NCBI RefSeq assembly: GCF_030816715.1
Contig: NZ_JAUSYH010000001.1
Span: forward strand, 8,618,001-8,682,000
From: Streptomyces achromogenes
GTDB taxonomy: Bacteria > Actinomycetota > Actinomycetes > Streptomycetales > Streptomycetaceae
Reading direction: 5' to 3'
Length of the DNA: 64,000 nucleotides
The notes under the pieces: generated by a model
Databases searched by the model: none
The model's input: the letters and a program-made list of their open reading frames with translations, nothing else
What the model was told of the DNA's origin: nothing
Position numbers and translations under genes: made by a program
Shown here: positions 17,221 to 26,649 of the stretch, piece after piece
How the letters are laid out: every line of letters begins with the position of its first letter
Position numbering within the stretch: position 1 is the stretch's first letter

Positions 17221-17946
17221 TCACGTGACAGGTGACGGCTCGGCCTGCTCCCTCGTCGCGTCCCGTATCTCCCCGTCGCGCAGTTCCAGCACCCGGTCGG
17301 CCAGGCCGAGCAGCGTCGCGTCGTGCGTGGCCACCAGAGCGGTGACCTGCTCGCTGCGCACGACCGCCCGCAGCAGCTCCATCACCGCATGGCCGGTCTC
17401 CGCGTCCAGCTGGCCGGTGGGCTCGTCGGCGATCAGCAACGAGGGGTTGTTGGCCAGCGCCCGGGCGATGGCGACCCGCTGCTGCTGGCCACCGGAGAGC
17501 TCGCCGGGCCGCTGGGCCGCGTGGTCGGCGAGGCCCACCAGGGACAGCAGCAGCTCGACCCGCTCCTCACGCTCCCGTACGCCGGCCCGGCGCATGCGCA
17601 TCGGCACACCCACGTTCTCCGCCGCCGTCAGGATCGGGATGAGGCCGAAGGACTGGAACACGAAACCGATCCGGTCCCGGCGCAGTGCCAGCAGGCCGTC
17701 CTCGCCGAGCTCCGACAGATCGAGGCCGTCCACGGTGACGCGCCCCCCGTCCGGCGTGTCGAGCCCTCCGACGATGTTCAGCAGAGTGGTCTTCCCGGAG
17801 CCCGACCGCCCCTTGAGGGCGACGATCTCCCCGCGCGGGATGTCGAACGACACACCGCGCAGGGCATGGACGGCGGCGGCCCCCTGGCCGTACGACTTGT
17901 GGACGTTCTCGACGCGCACCATGGTCCCGGTGACGACCTGGCTCAT
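17221..17946 (-). CDS. Second LolD/MacB-type ABC ATPase, facing the permease operon
   Basis: 241 residues. Walker A GRSGSGKTT, signature LSGGQQQR, Walker B LLIADEPTGQLD and H-loop VATHD are intact. It has the normal compact length without the C-terminal extension of the ATPase at 16181. It is convergent with that gene, the stops being 84 bases apart, and lies 75 bases downstream of the DUF4246 gene in the same direction. No permease of its own is adjacent, so it may serve the same two permeases or a distant partner. Confidence 0.88.
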   Translation of the reverse strand: MSQVVTGTMVRVENVHKSYGQGAAAVHALRGVSFDIPRGEIVALKGRSGSGKTTLLNIVGGLDTPDGGRVTVDGLDLSELGEDGLLALRRDRIGFVFQSFGLIPILTAAENVGVPMRMRRAGVREREERVELLLSLVGLADHAAQRPGELSGGQQQRVAIARALANNPSLLIADEPTGQLDAETGHAVMELLRAVVRSEQVTALVATHDATLLGLADRVLELRDGEIRDATREQAEPSPVT

Positions 17947-18020
17947 GTGTTCTCCCTCGATCCCCTGTGGGCGCCAGTATCGTCGCGTTCCGTCCGGCCC
18001 TCAATGCCGAGGGGACGCGG

Positions 18021-19529
18021 TCAGTGCTCGCAGAGGGAGAATTCTCGTTCGTAGAGCTGCTCGTTGTGTTCGTCGACGAAGAACTTGCGCTCCCGCATGA
18101 GTTGTTCGCGGAAGTCCTCGGCCTGCTCGAGTGTCATGGTCGAGGTGTCGGACCACGGCTGTTGCGGCGGCACATCGGATGTCGAGACGATGGTCTGTGA
18201 CGGGTCGACCAGGAAGAACGCGAGAATCTTGCGGTATCCCGGGCGCGTGGGGTCCGTGAGGCCGAACGGGCCGACGCGGTGTTGCAGGATGTTCGGGAAC
18301 GCCAGACAGCGGCCCGCCGGCGTCGACGTCGATCCCAGCGTCTGGTTCAGCGCGTCTTCGTCCTCCAGGCCGTAGACCTCGCGAAGGCCGTTGTCGTCGT
18401 TCTGTTCGTAGTGGGGATCGTCGAGAACCGCCCGGAAAGCGAGCCGGCTCTCGGTGATGTTCTCACTGTCCCAGTAGTAGATGCCGGTCGAGACGATCCG
18501 CTCGTTCATCATCCCCTCGACATGCCAGGAACCGCCCGGGTATGCGGGCTTGTCCGGAGTGAGGTGAATGGTGGCTAGCTTGACGATGACCTGAAGACGC
18601 CGGCCGCGCAGGTCGACCCGGGCGGATTCGTCGGGTGACTCGGGCGCGGTGAAGGCCGGCGCGTCCGGGACGACCGGGCGACGGTTCTCCCACCATGCGT
18701 CCTGGGCCTCTTCCCACGCCTGGCGGGCTTCCGCGTACGACGTGTCATCGCTGTAGGAGGACCGGTCCGGGTATTCCGGCTGCGAGTCGTACCACCCGTA
18801 GGGGTCGACGTCGATCCGCGGGGGCCGCGGGTGACGTAGATCGGTGAGCACGTTCTCGAACAGGGGCCGCAGGCGCGCGAACAAGTCCGGCAGGACGGCG
18901 GCCAGTTCGCGATGCGTTTCGGGGTGGACGTTGTTGACGTACGACCGGAAGGAGACATCACCGTCGTCACTTATGTCCACGTCCGTGGGCAGCCACTGGA
19001 ACTTCTCCGAGAACTCGTACGCCGAGTAGCGGTCCGTCGGGTTCTCCCAGGCCCTCTCGTGCGCCCCGCTCACTTCCCGCACCAGGCAGAACAGTGAGGG
19101 ATGCACGAGATCCAGTACCTGACCGTCGGAGCCGGGATGCCAGTCCTGTTCCGCCTCGGGGACCTGCTCCAGCACCTGAACCGCTTCGCGCAGCCGGGAC
19201 CTCAGCTTGTCGTCGACCAGCGCGTCCGACTGCCACACCCCGTCGACGGCGGACACCTCGACGCCGGTTCGTCCGTCCCGCAGTGCGGCGTAATGCCGGA
19301 GTTCGGCAAGCACGTAGTGAACCTGCGCCTCGGTGAGGCCCTGGGCGACCGCCTCCTGAGTCCATCTGGCGACGATGCCGGCGTCGTTCAACTTGTTGAA
19401 CCACTCAGGCTTGGCCCGAATGAGCGCGCTGCACCGCATCATCTCGAGTTCTCGCAGCGTTCGAGGTGTCGCGTACGACAGGGAACGAGAAGCATGAAAG
19501 GGCAGCGGAAAAGCAGACAGGCCAGACAA
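18021..19529 (-). CDS. DUF4246-family protein, probable Fe(II)/2-oxoglutarate oxygenase fold
   Basis: 502 residues. The N-terminus TPRTLRELEMMRCSA and the block GSWHVEGMMNERIVSTGIYYWDSENITESRLAFR (residues about 330-365) are the hallmark of DUF4246, a family best known from fungi with fewer bacterial members. WHVEG and a later His in NILQHRVGPFGL, plus Arg in PGYRKILAF, fit the His-acid-His iron triad and 2-oxoglutarate Arg of a double-stranded beta-helix enzyme; this fold reading is inference. No substrate is known. It is followed in the same direction by an ABC ATPase. Confidence 0.8.
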   Translation of the reverse strand: MSGLSAFPLPFHASRSLSYATPRTLRELEMMRCSALIRAKPEWFNKLNDAGIVARWTQEAVAQGLTEAQVHYVLAELRHYAALRDGRTGVEVSAVDGVWQSDALVDDKLRSRLREAVQVLEQVPEAEQDWHPGSDGQVLDLVHPSLFCLVREVSGAHERAWENPTDRYSAYEFSEKFQWLPTDVDISDDGDVSFRSYVNNVHPETHRELAAVLPDLFARLRPLFENVLTDLRHPRPPRIDVDPYGWYDSQPEYPDRSSYSDDTSYAEARQAWEEAQDAWWENRRPVVPDAPAFTAPESPDESARVDLRGRRLQVIVKLATIHLTPDKPAYPGGSWHVEGMMNERIVSTGIYYWDSENITESRLAFRAVLDDPHYEQNDDNGLREVYGLEDEDALNQTLGSTSTPAGRCLAFPNILQHRVGPFGLTDPTRPGYRKILAFFLVDPSQTIVSTSDVPPQQPWSDTSTMTLEQAEDFREQLMRERKFFVDEHNEQLYEREFSLCEH

Positions 19530-19707
19530 TTCTCTTGGTCCTCCAGGTCGGTGAGCAGTGGCGGGAAGAATACGTCAGCACACTGACACCGCGGTCGTGG
19601 TCCCGAGCGTGCAGACGTGGCGGGATGAGGGCAGCGCCGGGTCGTCCCGTCCGGCGGCCATGCGGTCGAGCCGTCGCTCGTACCGGAGGGGACTTTCGCA
19701 CGCCGAA

Positions 19708-19750
19708 GCGCCCGGGGCCGTCGGTCCGGCGGACTGACGGCCCCGGGCGC
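19708..19750 (-). terminator. Long hairpin downstream of the glycoside hydrolase
   Basis: Two 21-base arms (19708-19728 and 19730-19750) pair with a single mismatch, one of the longest stems in the window. It lies 118-160 bases beyond the hydrolase stop and could stop transcription from either side. Confidence 0.65.
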
Positions 19751-19789
19751 CTGCCGACGGCATCAGCGACGCGGTCGGCGCGATCCGGC

Positions 19790-19828
19790 GGGCGGCGGGG
19801 CGGGGCGGGGGGCGTCGCCCCGCCGCCC
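19790..19828 (-). terminator. Proximal hairpin terminator of the glycoside hydrolase
   Basis: A perfect 13-bp stem (19790-19802 with 19816-19828) and a 13-base loop, 40 bases beyond the hydrolase stop. With the hairpin at 19708 it makes a double terminator. Confidence 0.7.
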
Positions 19829-19867
19829 GGCGATCGCACGCGTCGCCTTGCCGCTACGCCGCTCCTC

Positions 19868-22800
19868 TCATCGCACCTCTTTCGCATACGGCGCGACGGC
19901 GATCCGGTCGATCAACGGCGCGTACCGGGAACGGAGCAGCACGCCGGGGAAGGTGTCCGAGGCGTAGGTGGTGCCGTCGAAGTTCGGGAGTTCCTCGGAG
20001 CGGAAGGTGAGTGTGTTCGGTCCCTTCTTGAGCTGGACGGGGACGGTCAGCTCCCAGAAGTTGTTCTGGTGGAAGGTGTGCGGGAAGAAGATCCGCCGGG
20101 TCTCGCCGCCGTTGACGGTGAGGTCGGCGTGACGGGCGAGCGGGTCCGGGTTGTAGTGGGTGGCCGGGGACTGTTCGGGGTTGGAGTAGCGGATGCGCAG
20201 TGCGTGCAGGCCCGCCTTGTCCGCGGTGACGGTGAACGTGGCGGTGTTGCCGTTGCCCGGGTCGCCGCCGATGCCGCTGATCGCGGTGCCGTCGGTGGCC
20301 AGGGAGAGGGGACTGAGGGTGGCCGAGCCGGTGAGCGCGGCGTCGCGGGCCTCGTACGTGCGCGTCCTGAGAGCGCCCTCGGTCGGGGTGACCGTGAGGC
20401 GGTCGACCAGGGTGTTGCCCGAACCGCCGGTCACCGTCACCTTGTTGACGCCGCCGGAGAGGGAGACGGCGGCGCTGTTCCTGCGCTTGCCCAGACGCAG
20501 GACGTCCTGGCCGTTGACGGAGACGCGGCCGTCCGTGCCGGCGAGGACGTCGATCGTGAGGGTCGCCTCGCGGTCGGCGGGGGAGTAGACCCAGAAGGTG
20601 GCGGTTCCCTTCTTCGGCAGCCGTGCGGCGCCCGAGCCGGTGGCGGCCCGCTCGGGCAGGTCGTAGACGGGGCGCGATCCGCCGCCGAGCCAGGCCAGTT
20701 CACCCTCGTACACCTGTGTGCGGGCGGAGGCGTCCGGCAGGGACAGGGTCAGCCGGTCCACGATGGCGTCGCCCTGGGTGGCGCGCCTGCCGTCGAGGCT
20801 CTTCGCGGCGAGCGTCAGGGTGTGCTTGCCCTTGGTGAGCCTGACCTCGGTGTCGCTGTGGTCCCACACCACCCACTTGTAGCCGAGCGGCAGGTGCAGC
20901 TCCTGCTCGCTGACGGCTGTGCCGTCCACCCGCAGGAACACGTTGGTGGGACCCTGCTCCCGGACCTTGTCGAAGGTGTTGAGGGAGTTGGCGAAGACGC
21001 TCAGGTCGTAGCTGCCGTCTTCGGGCACGTCCACGGTGAAGTCGAGCGTGACGTCCGAGCCGGTGCGCAGGCCGCCCACGTCGTAGCCGCCGGACGTGTA
21101 GAACTTCGACACGTCGCTCGTGGAGCCCTCGGGGCCCTTCTTCGAGTAGCCGGAGCCGGTGTGCGCGGCGTCCTCGGCCTCGTACGAGCCCTGCCAGCGC
21201 ACGGGCGCGGACTGTGTGGCCTTCGCCTTCCCGGCCGGGCTGAGGACGATCTCGTAGGCCGAGGACTCCTTGAGCGCCGGCAGTGTGCCCTCGCCGAAGT
21301 CGGCGGATACGGTGCCGTCGGCGCCGACCGCGAGATTCGTCTCCGCGAGCAGCTTCGGGCCGGGGCTGTCGCCGACCTGCCCGCTCCACTCGATCTCGCG
21401 GATCCAGGCGTGGACGCTCTTGCCGAAGACCTTCTTCGGAATGCCCGCGAAGGTGATGTGGCCCTTGCCGGTGGAGCCGCCGAAGAGCAGTCGGGCCTGC
21501 TTCTTCTTCTCGTCGAAGGTGGCAACGCCCTGCATGGTGTAGTTCTGGCCGGGGAACGGCGGGCTGACCGTGACGGTGTGTCCGCTCATGGAGGCGTAGG
21601 AGTGCAGAAGCCACCACTGGCCGTTGCCGCGGTTGGACTGGACGGCGGAGTCGGAGAGGTTGCCGTCGATGTTCCAGTACGCGATGTCGGCGTCCACCTT
21701 GGACTCCTCGATCGCGGAGACCCACTGGATCATCTGGCCCGGGACGGAGGTGTGGTAGTTGAAGGCGTACTCGTTGATGTTGACGGGGAGTTCGGTGCCC
21801 TCACGGCTGGTTCCGCTGAACAGGTCCTTCTCCCACGTCCGGTACTTGGTGACGCCGACGCGCACGGCCTCCGGGTGGCTCAGTTCGTGCCAGGTGATCA
21901 CGTCCGGGAGGGTGCCGGCGGCGAGGGTGTGCGTGAGGAAGCCCTTCACCTGGTCGTACAGGATGCTGGTGTTGGGGCCGGCGATGCGGGCGTCGGGCAT
22001 CCTGCCCTTGATGAGCTGGTACGCGGAGTCCCAGGCGGCGAAGAAGGCGTCGGGGGAGTTCAGCCAGCTGACCTTGTCGTAACTCCACTCACCGGTGCCG
22101 AACATGTTGCCCTCGGGCTCGTTGAACGGCACGAAGACGATGTTGTCCTGATACCGCTTCGGCAGGCGCAGCACCTGGTCGACCTGCTTGGCGATCTTCT
22201 CCTCGTACAGCTTGACCTTCTCCGCCGGGGTGGCGCCCGGCCACTCGTACGGGAACCCGCGGTGGATGTCGGTCATGTAGATGTACACGTCACCGTCGGT
22301 GGAGTCGGCCAGGGGTCCGACCACCTCCAGGGCGTCGGCTCCCGGATGCTGGGGACCGTCCTGCGCCTTGGTGGAGACGGTGCGCAGACCCATGCCCTCG
22401 ATGAGGTTGTTGGTGGGGACGTCGGGTCCGTACACGCCGTAGAGGGTGCCGGAGGCGCCGCCGTGGAAGGCGCCGGTGTCCGAGCCGAGGTCGACGGTGA
22501 GTTCGCCTTCGCGGACCACGGTGACGGTCGCCGTCACCCGGCGCCCGGCCGCCGTGCCTGCCGTCGTGAACGTGCCGGGCCGGGCGTACGCGTCCGAGGG
22601 TATGGCGTCCCAGACGATCGGGGTGTCGCGGTCGTAGCCGTCGGAGTAGGTGGAGCGGACCGCTGAGGGGAGGGACGGGGCCGTTCCGGTGGTGGTCCGC
22701 ACCTCGAAGGACGTCCTCGACAGGGCCTGAAGGGTGGGGACGTCGCCGACCACACCCGCCACCTGCTCGGCGCTGAGCGCCGAGTGCCACACCGTGAAGT

Positions 22801-23530
22801 CGTCGATCACGCCCTTGAGGAGCGGATCCGGGTAGAAGGACTTTCCGATGTAGCCGGCGGCCGTGGCCGAGGCGTCCAGCAGGTCTCGGGCCTTGACGGT
22901 CGTCGCCGAGGACGAGACCGCCACGCCGTCGAGGTAGGTGGTGACCTGTCCGGCGGCGGTGTCGAGGGTGACCGTGACGGTGCGCCAGGCGCCGGCGGGG
23001 AGCGCCGCGTATCCGGAGACCTGGGACTCCGCGCCGCCTCCGCCCGTCGTCACGGCGGTGCGCAGCACGCCGCCGTTGTTGGACGGGGTGGTGAAGAGGT
23101 ACTTCGTGGTGCCGGATCCCAGGTCGAAGATCCGCTGCCAGGACGATGTGTCGTCGCCCCACTTCACGCGGGCGGACACCGTCAGGTCGGTCGCGTCGCC
23201 GACCACTTCCCGGGGCAGGCGCACGTAGGCGCCGTCGGAGGCGGGCGCCCCGCCGGGCAGGGCGAGCGCCTTGCCGCCGTCCGTTCCTTCGACGGACCGT
23301 GCGGTGGAGCCGTTGACCAGACTCGCCGTCAGGCCGTTGCCGGAACTGTCGGTGATCTTTCCGGAGGTGAGGTCGTCCTCGTTGAAGGTGTAGCGGGCCG
23401 TGGGCCGGGGTGTGTCGGCCGCCTGCGCGGGGACGGCCGGTGCGGCCAGCAGGCCCGCGCCGAGGGCCAGGGCCGCGGCGGCGGAGGCCCGGCGGCGGGC
23501 TGAACTGTCGGCGGATGACGCGGATGACAT
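19868..23530 (-). CDS. Secreted modular glycoside hydrolase: LamG, GH-A-type barrel and CBM-like modules
   Basis: 1220 residues. A Sec signal peptide (cleavage near AQA-AD) is followed by a LamG/concanavalin-like module (about 45-270), a bacterial Ig-like segment (about 285-350), and a clan GH-A-like TIM barrel (about 355-700). The acid/base Glu is in FNEPEGN (about residue 470) and a likely nucleophile Glu in NINEYAF (about 587). Then come carbohydrate-binding-like beta-sandwich modules (YEAEDA from about residue 785; YEGEL; YEARDA). The barrel resembles GH39-type xylosidases/glycosidases but the exact family is not certain. It acts outside the cell on plant or microbial polysaccharide. Three LacI-type palindromes lie upstream and two hairpins downstream; monocistronic. 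Confidence 0.82.
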   Translation of the reverse strand: MSSASSADSSARRRASAAAALALGAGLLAAPAVPAQAADTPRPTARYTFNEDDLTSGKITDSSGNGLTASLVNGSTARSVEGTDGGKALALPGGAPASDGAYVRLPREVVGDATDLTVSARVKWGDDTSSWQRIFDLGSGTTKYLFTTPSNNGGVLRTAVTTGGGGAESQVSGYAALPAGAWRTVTVTLDTAAGQVTTYLDGVAVSSSATTVKARDLLDASATAAGYIGKSFYPDPLLKGVIDDFTVWHSALSAEQVAGVVGDVPTLQALSRTSFEVRTTTGTAPSLPSAVRSTYSDGYDRDTPIVWDAIPSDAYARPGTFTTAGTAAGRRVTATVTVVREGELTVDLGSDTGAFHGGASGTLYGVYGPDVPTNNLIEGMGLRTVSTKAQDGPQHPGADALEVVGPLADSTDGDVYIYMTDIHRGFPYEWPGATPAEKVKLYEEKIAKQVDQVLRLPKRYQDNIVFVPFNEPEGNMFGTGEWSYDKVSWLNSPDAFFAAWDSAYQLIKGRMPDARIAGPNTSILYDQVKGFLTHTLAAGTLPDVITWHELSHPEAVRVGVTKYRTWEKDLFSGTSREGTELPVNINEYAFNYHTSVPGQMIQWVSAIEESKVDADIAYWNIDGNLSDSAVQSNRGNGQWWLLHSYASMSGHTVTVSPPFPGQNYTMQGVATFDEKKKQARLLFGGSTGKGHITFAGIPKKVFGKSVHAWIREIEWSGQVGDSPGPKLLAETNLAVGADGTVSADFGEGTLPALKESSAYEIVLSPAGKAKATQSAPVRWQGSYEAEDAAHTGSGYSKKGPEGSTSDVSKFYTSGGYDVGGLRTGSDVTLDFTVDVPEDGSYDLSVFANSLNTFDKVREQGPTNVFLRVDGTAVSEQELHLPLGYKWVVWDHSDTEVRLTKGKHTLTLAAKSLDGRRATQGDAIVDRLTLSLPDASARTQVYEGELAWLGGGSRPVYDLPERAATGSGAARLPKKGTATFWVYSPADREATLTIDVLAGTDGRVSVNGQDVLRLGKRRNSAAVSLSGGVNKVTVTGGSGNTLVDRLTVTPTEGALRTRTYEARDAALTGSATLSPLSLATDGTAISGIGGDPGNGNTATFTVTADKAGLHALRIRYSNPEQSPATHYNPDPLARHADLTVNGGETRRIFFPHTFHQNNFWELTVPVQLKKGPNTLTFRSEELPNFDGTTYASDTFPGVLLRSRYAPLIDRIAVAPYAKEVR

Positions 23531-23640
23531 GGACTGCGTCCTCGATCCTGTGAGTTACGGCTCCCGGTCGGCCCGGGCCCGGCCCGTGACTGCCGGGCCG
23601 TATGCCGGGCCGGTGAGGAGGATCCGGGGACACGCGACAT

Positions 23641-23652
23641 CGAATCGGTTCG
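23641..23652 (-). promoter_or_regulatory. LacI-type operator 1 upstream of the glycoside hydrolase
   Basis: CGAATCGGTTCG, one base off the perfect dyad CGAACCGGTTCG, 111 bases upstream of the start codon at 23530. The central CG and symmetric arms are typical of LacI/GalR-family sites. Confidence 0.6.
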
Positions 23653-23763
23653 ACATCGGGCATCCGGAGGGGGGAGGGGTGTGCCCGGAGAACGGGGTCG
23701 GTGCCCGGCATGGCAACGGGTGGGGGGAGGGGCTGGCTCGGGTCGTCGGAAGGATCACTCCAT

Positions 23764-23775
23764 CGAATCGGTTCG
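23764..23775 (-). promoter_or_regulatory. LacI-type operator 2 upstream of the glycoside hydrolase
   Basis: An exact second copy of CGAATCGGTTCG, 123 bases from operator 1. The flanking ATCGAATCGGTTCG is also shared with operator 1. Confidence 0.6.
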
Positions 23776-23920
23776 CAGGAAGCTAACACCGGGGAAATCC
23801 CGCAGCAATACCCCCGACGCAAGGAGCATCGGCGAGGGCCGAGGATCGCGCGGATTCTCCCGCTGTCGGGGGAGGCGCTCCGATTCAGGTGGGACAGCCC
23901 CCCGCGCCTCGCGGCAGCCC

Positions 23921-23932
23921 CGAACCGGTTCG
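23921..23932 (-). promoter_or_regulatory. LacI-type operator 3, perfect dyad
   Basis: CGAACCGGTTCG, a perfect 12-bp palindrome, 157 bases from operator 2 in the same gene-free stretch. It is far from the hydrolase start and could serve DNA looping or be a weaker auxiliary site. Confidence 0.5.
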
Positions 23933-24042
23933 AGCGAGGAGTTCATCCGGCTCCGTGACGAACGGCCTCCGCGCAGCCTCCCCCCGATGGGTGGTCGTCG
24001 GCTGCGGGCTGCCGAACCAGGGCTCCGACGAACGCGGTCGGT

Positions 24043-25566
24043 CTACGGGGGAGACAGCCGGGCGGGAAGCGGTGGGCCGGTGTGCGCCAGGATCGCTCGG
24101 CGGGCGCTGCGAGCGGCGGCCAGAAGGTTTTCGTCCAGCCTCATCTCGGCGTCGCGGGTGGAGTCGTTGACAGGGATGCGGGTACGTCTGTCGATCAGGG
24201 CCGTCACGGCCGGCAGCGCGGGCCGCGCGTGGCCGCCCATCCGGGCGAGGCCCGCCAGGTAGTACTCGCCGAACGCGTAGTCGGCCAGGTGGGGTGTCAC
24301 GAGGGCGAGCAGCCGGGGCAGTGCGGAGGGACCGGCGTGCCGGAGCCACAGCGGGGCGCACTCCGCCTGTGAGCGGCAGGGGCGATGGAACGTCAGGTTG
24401 TAGAGCTGGGCCGCCTGACGGAAGGTCAGCGGGCCGGCGTCCAGCAGGGCCTCGAAGATCTCGCAGGCGTGAGCGAGGCGGGTGATGCCCACAGGCCTGG
24501 CGGCGAGGAGTGCGGCGGCGGATGCGCTGTCGTACGACGTCGCGGTGGAAGGGATCCGGCGGGCCCTCGCGGTCGGCGTGCAGGGGAGTCCGGCGAGGAG
24601 GACTCCGTGAGTCCGCACCGCCGCCTCGGAGATCGAGGCCGTCGCGAGCGCCGCATCAAGAGCGGGGGTGGTCCCCTGGCTGTGGTGGTGGACGAGCAGC
24701 GGCAGCAGCCTGACCGGGGCGACCCGCCAGTCGTGGCACGCCTCACGGGCCAGGTCGGCGCCGATGTCGCGGGTGGCCGGGTCGGCGAGGAGGCGGGCCA
24801 CGAGGGCGTACGTGTCGTGCTCGCGCCCGAGTGCGCACAGGGCCGCGCCCCAGAGGTGCCCGATGTCGTCCAGGTGGCGCGCGGCCTCCCGGGCGTCGTC
24901 GAGGAGTGCGGCGTCCAGGGAGCGCCACCGCGGGGGTGGCGCTGCCCGCAGCGTCTCCAGGTGCGCGAGGAAGCGGACCGGCGCGAGGTCGTCGCCGGTC
25001 AGGTGGGCGGCGGCCGGGCCGAGCGCCCTGGCCAGGACGGTGCGCACGACCGGATCGGCGCGCACGGCAGGGTCGGTTGGTTCGACGAGGGCCGCGAGAA
25101 CCAGGCCGGGCTCCCCGCGGTAGCCGAAGAGGTACGCGGCTCGGCGCCGTACTTCCTCGTCGGGGTCGCTGAGCCGGGCCACAGCGGCGTCGACCGCCTC
25201 TGGCCAGGGCCGTTCGCGGGCCAGGCTGTGTAGGAGGTCCAAGGCCTCCCTGCGGACGACGGGGGTGTCGCCGTGTGCGAGCCGGAGCAGCCGGGTGGCG
25301 ACGGGGCCGGTGCGGTCGGCGCGTATCGCCTCGAAGAGCGCGATACGGGAAGGGTGGGCGAGTGTCGTGGCGGTGCCGTCGGCCACGGCCTCGTCCGGCC
25401 ACGTCATCGGGCGGGGCGGAGGTCGCCCTTCCGTGCTGGAGCTTCGATCATGAGTCCGATCATCCCACACGCGCAACAGCGCGTACAGCGTTGCCGACTG
25501 AGCATTCGACAGCACGAAACCCGCTCGCTGAAATGCTCGGTCACCGTCGGCCCGGGGCTCGTTCAC
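24043..25566 (-). CDS. HEAT-repeat-like helical protein of unknown role
   Basis: About 507 residues from GTG 25566, which is preceded by AGGAG; the frame stays open to 25593. The sequence is rich in Ala/Leu/Arg helices with repeated paired motifs (VVRREALDLLHSLA, EVRRRAAYLFGYRGEP, AVRADPVVRTVLARAL) spaced about 35-40 residues, as in HEAT/PBS-lyase-like repeat proteins. No catalytic motif, signal peptide or membrane segment is seen, so it is likely a cytoplasmic scaffold. It is divergent from the TPR-like gene at 25777. Function unknown. Confidence 0.72.
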   Translation of the reverse strand: MNEPRADGDRAFQRAGFVLSNAQSATLYALLRVWDDRTHDRSSSTEGRPPPRPMTWPDEAVADGTATTLAHPSRIALFEAIRADRTGPVATRLLRLAHGDTPVVRREALDLLHSLARERPWPEAVDAAVARLSDPDEEVRRRAAYLFGYRGEPGLVLAALVEPTDPAVRADPVVRTVLARALGPAAAHLTGDDLAPVRFLAHLETLRAAPPPRWRSLDAALLDDAREAARHLDDIGHLWGAALCALGREHDTYALVARLLADPATRDIGADLAREACHDWRVAPVRLLPLLVHHHSQGTTPALDAALATASISEAAVRTHGVLLAGLPCTPTARARRIPSTATSYDSASAAALLAARPVGITRLAHACEIFEALLDAGPLTFRQAAQLYNLTFHRPCRSQAECAPLWLRHAGPSALPRLLALVTPHLADYAFGEYYLAGLARMGGHARPALPAVTALIDRRTRIPVNDSTRDAEMRLDENLLAAARSARRAILAHTGPPLPARLSPP

Positions 25567-25776
25567 GTGCTCCTGAGCGGGCGAGTCCTTCACTCCGACG
25601 GGGAAGTCCGTCGCGCGGATCGGCTGACCCGGTTGTCCCGTTCAGCGAGTGCCCGGTTGCGCGGTCCACGGTGCTCCGGCTCACGCCCGTCTCACGACCG
25701 GGTGCCCGCTGAACCGCCTTGACCAGCGGGTTCGTGTGGCAGAAAGTGGCCCTACTGATCGACTGGGGCGGGAAGC

Positions 25777-26603
25777 ATGACACACGAGGAATACGCCGCC
25801 CACTGCGAGGAACTCTTCGCGGTGGGCGGGTTCACGAAGGTCCGGAAGTTGGCCAATCCGGCCTGGTGGAACTCGGACCCGATCCGGTGCTCTACCGGTG
25901 GCTAGGCCTCGCTCACGCGGCGGAGGACGAGGACGACCACGACGCCGAGGCGGAGAAGGCCTACAGGGCCGGACTCGCCGAGTGGCCCGACGACCTCGGA
26001 CTGCTCGTGTCCTACCTGGAGCTGTGCCTGCGGGCCGACGCGTGGACGTACCCGGGGCGCAGCGCTCGGGCGGGCTCGCTGAAGGAGCGGATCGCCGTGC
26101 TGGCTCCGCCGGGGTCGCCCGAGGCTGCACAGGTGGAGGACGCGCTCGGGCGCGCCGGGCGGGGGTACTGGCAGGAACTACGGGAGAGGACGGCCTCCGT
26201 GCGGGCGGAGCGGGCGGCTCTGACCTCCCACAGCGCCGAGGTCGCCGAAGCGCTGGAGAAGGGGGGCCGGGCGTCCGCCCATCCCGAGGACCTGCGGGCC
26301 GCCGAGGTGGCGGCCGCGCTGGAACTGCTGGCCGGCCCGTGGCGGGCCCCGCTCCGGCTCCTGGTCCGCTACCGGGTGGCCGCGTACGCCGCCGCCTTCG
26401 TCCTGGTCGTCGCCACCAACAGGGCGCTGGTGCTGAGCGGGACCGTTTCCTACAGCGCGTGGGGCTGGATCTGGTACGCGCCCCTGCTGCTGGCCGACGC
26501 GAAGCTGAGGCAGGCCCGGCGGCTGGCCCGGCAGCGGGTGATCGGCGCGGTCGAGGCGCGGCACGCAGAGACCGCGGGCGCCGCCGCGGACCTGGGTCGG
26601 TAG
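25777..26603 (+). pseudogene. TPR-like membrane protein gene with a frameshift near its start
   Basis: ATG 25777 (GGGAAGC just upstream) reads MTHEEYAAHCEELFAVGG and then KVRKLAN in one frame. From about 25853 the sensible reading (LVELGPDPVLYRWLGLAHA) continues in the next frame to the stop at 26603. A single missing base near 25850-25860 explains this. The whole protein would be about 275 residues: a TPR-like helical region with an acidic loop (DEDDHDAEAEKAYRAGL), a coiled-coil-like stretch, and two or three membrane helices near the C-terminus (YAAAFVLVVATNRALVL). Either a real mutation or a sequencing error; no slippery heptamer supports programmed shifting. Confidence 0.68.
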
Positions 26604-26649
26604 CGACAGCGGCTCTCGGCCGCGGCTGATCATCCGGAACGGGCTCCGG

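Larger units (their letters stand above)
23531..24042. other. Upstream regulatory region of the glycoside hydrolase
   Basis: About 510 bases without a gene, between the hydrolase start and the end of the HEAT-repeat gene. It holds the three palindromes listed separately. No regulator gene is adjacent, so the repressor must lie elsewhere. Confidence 0.5.
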
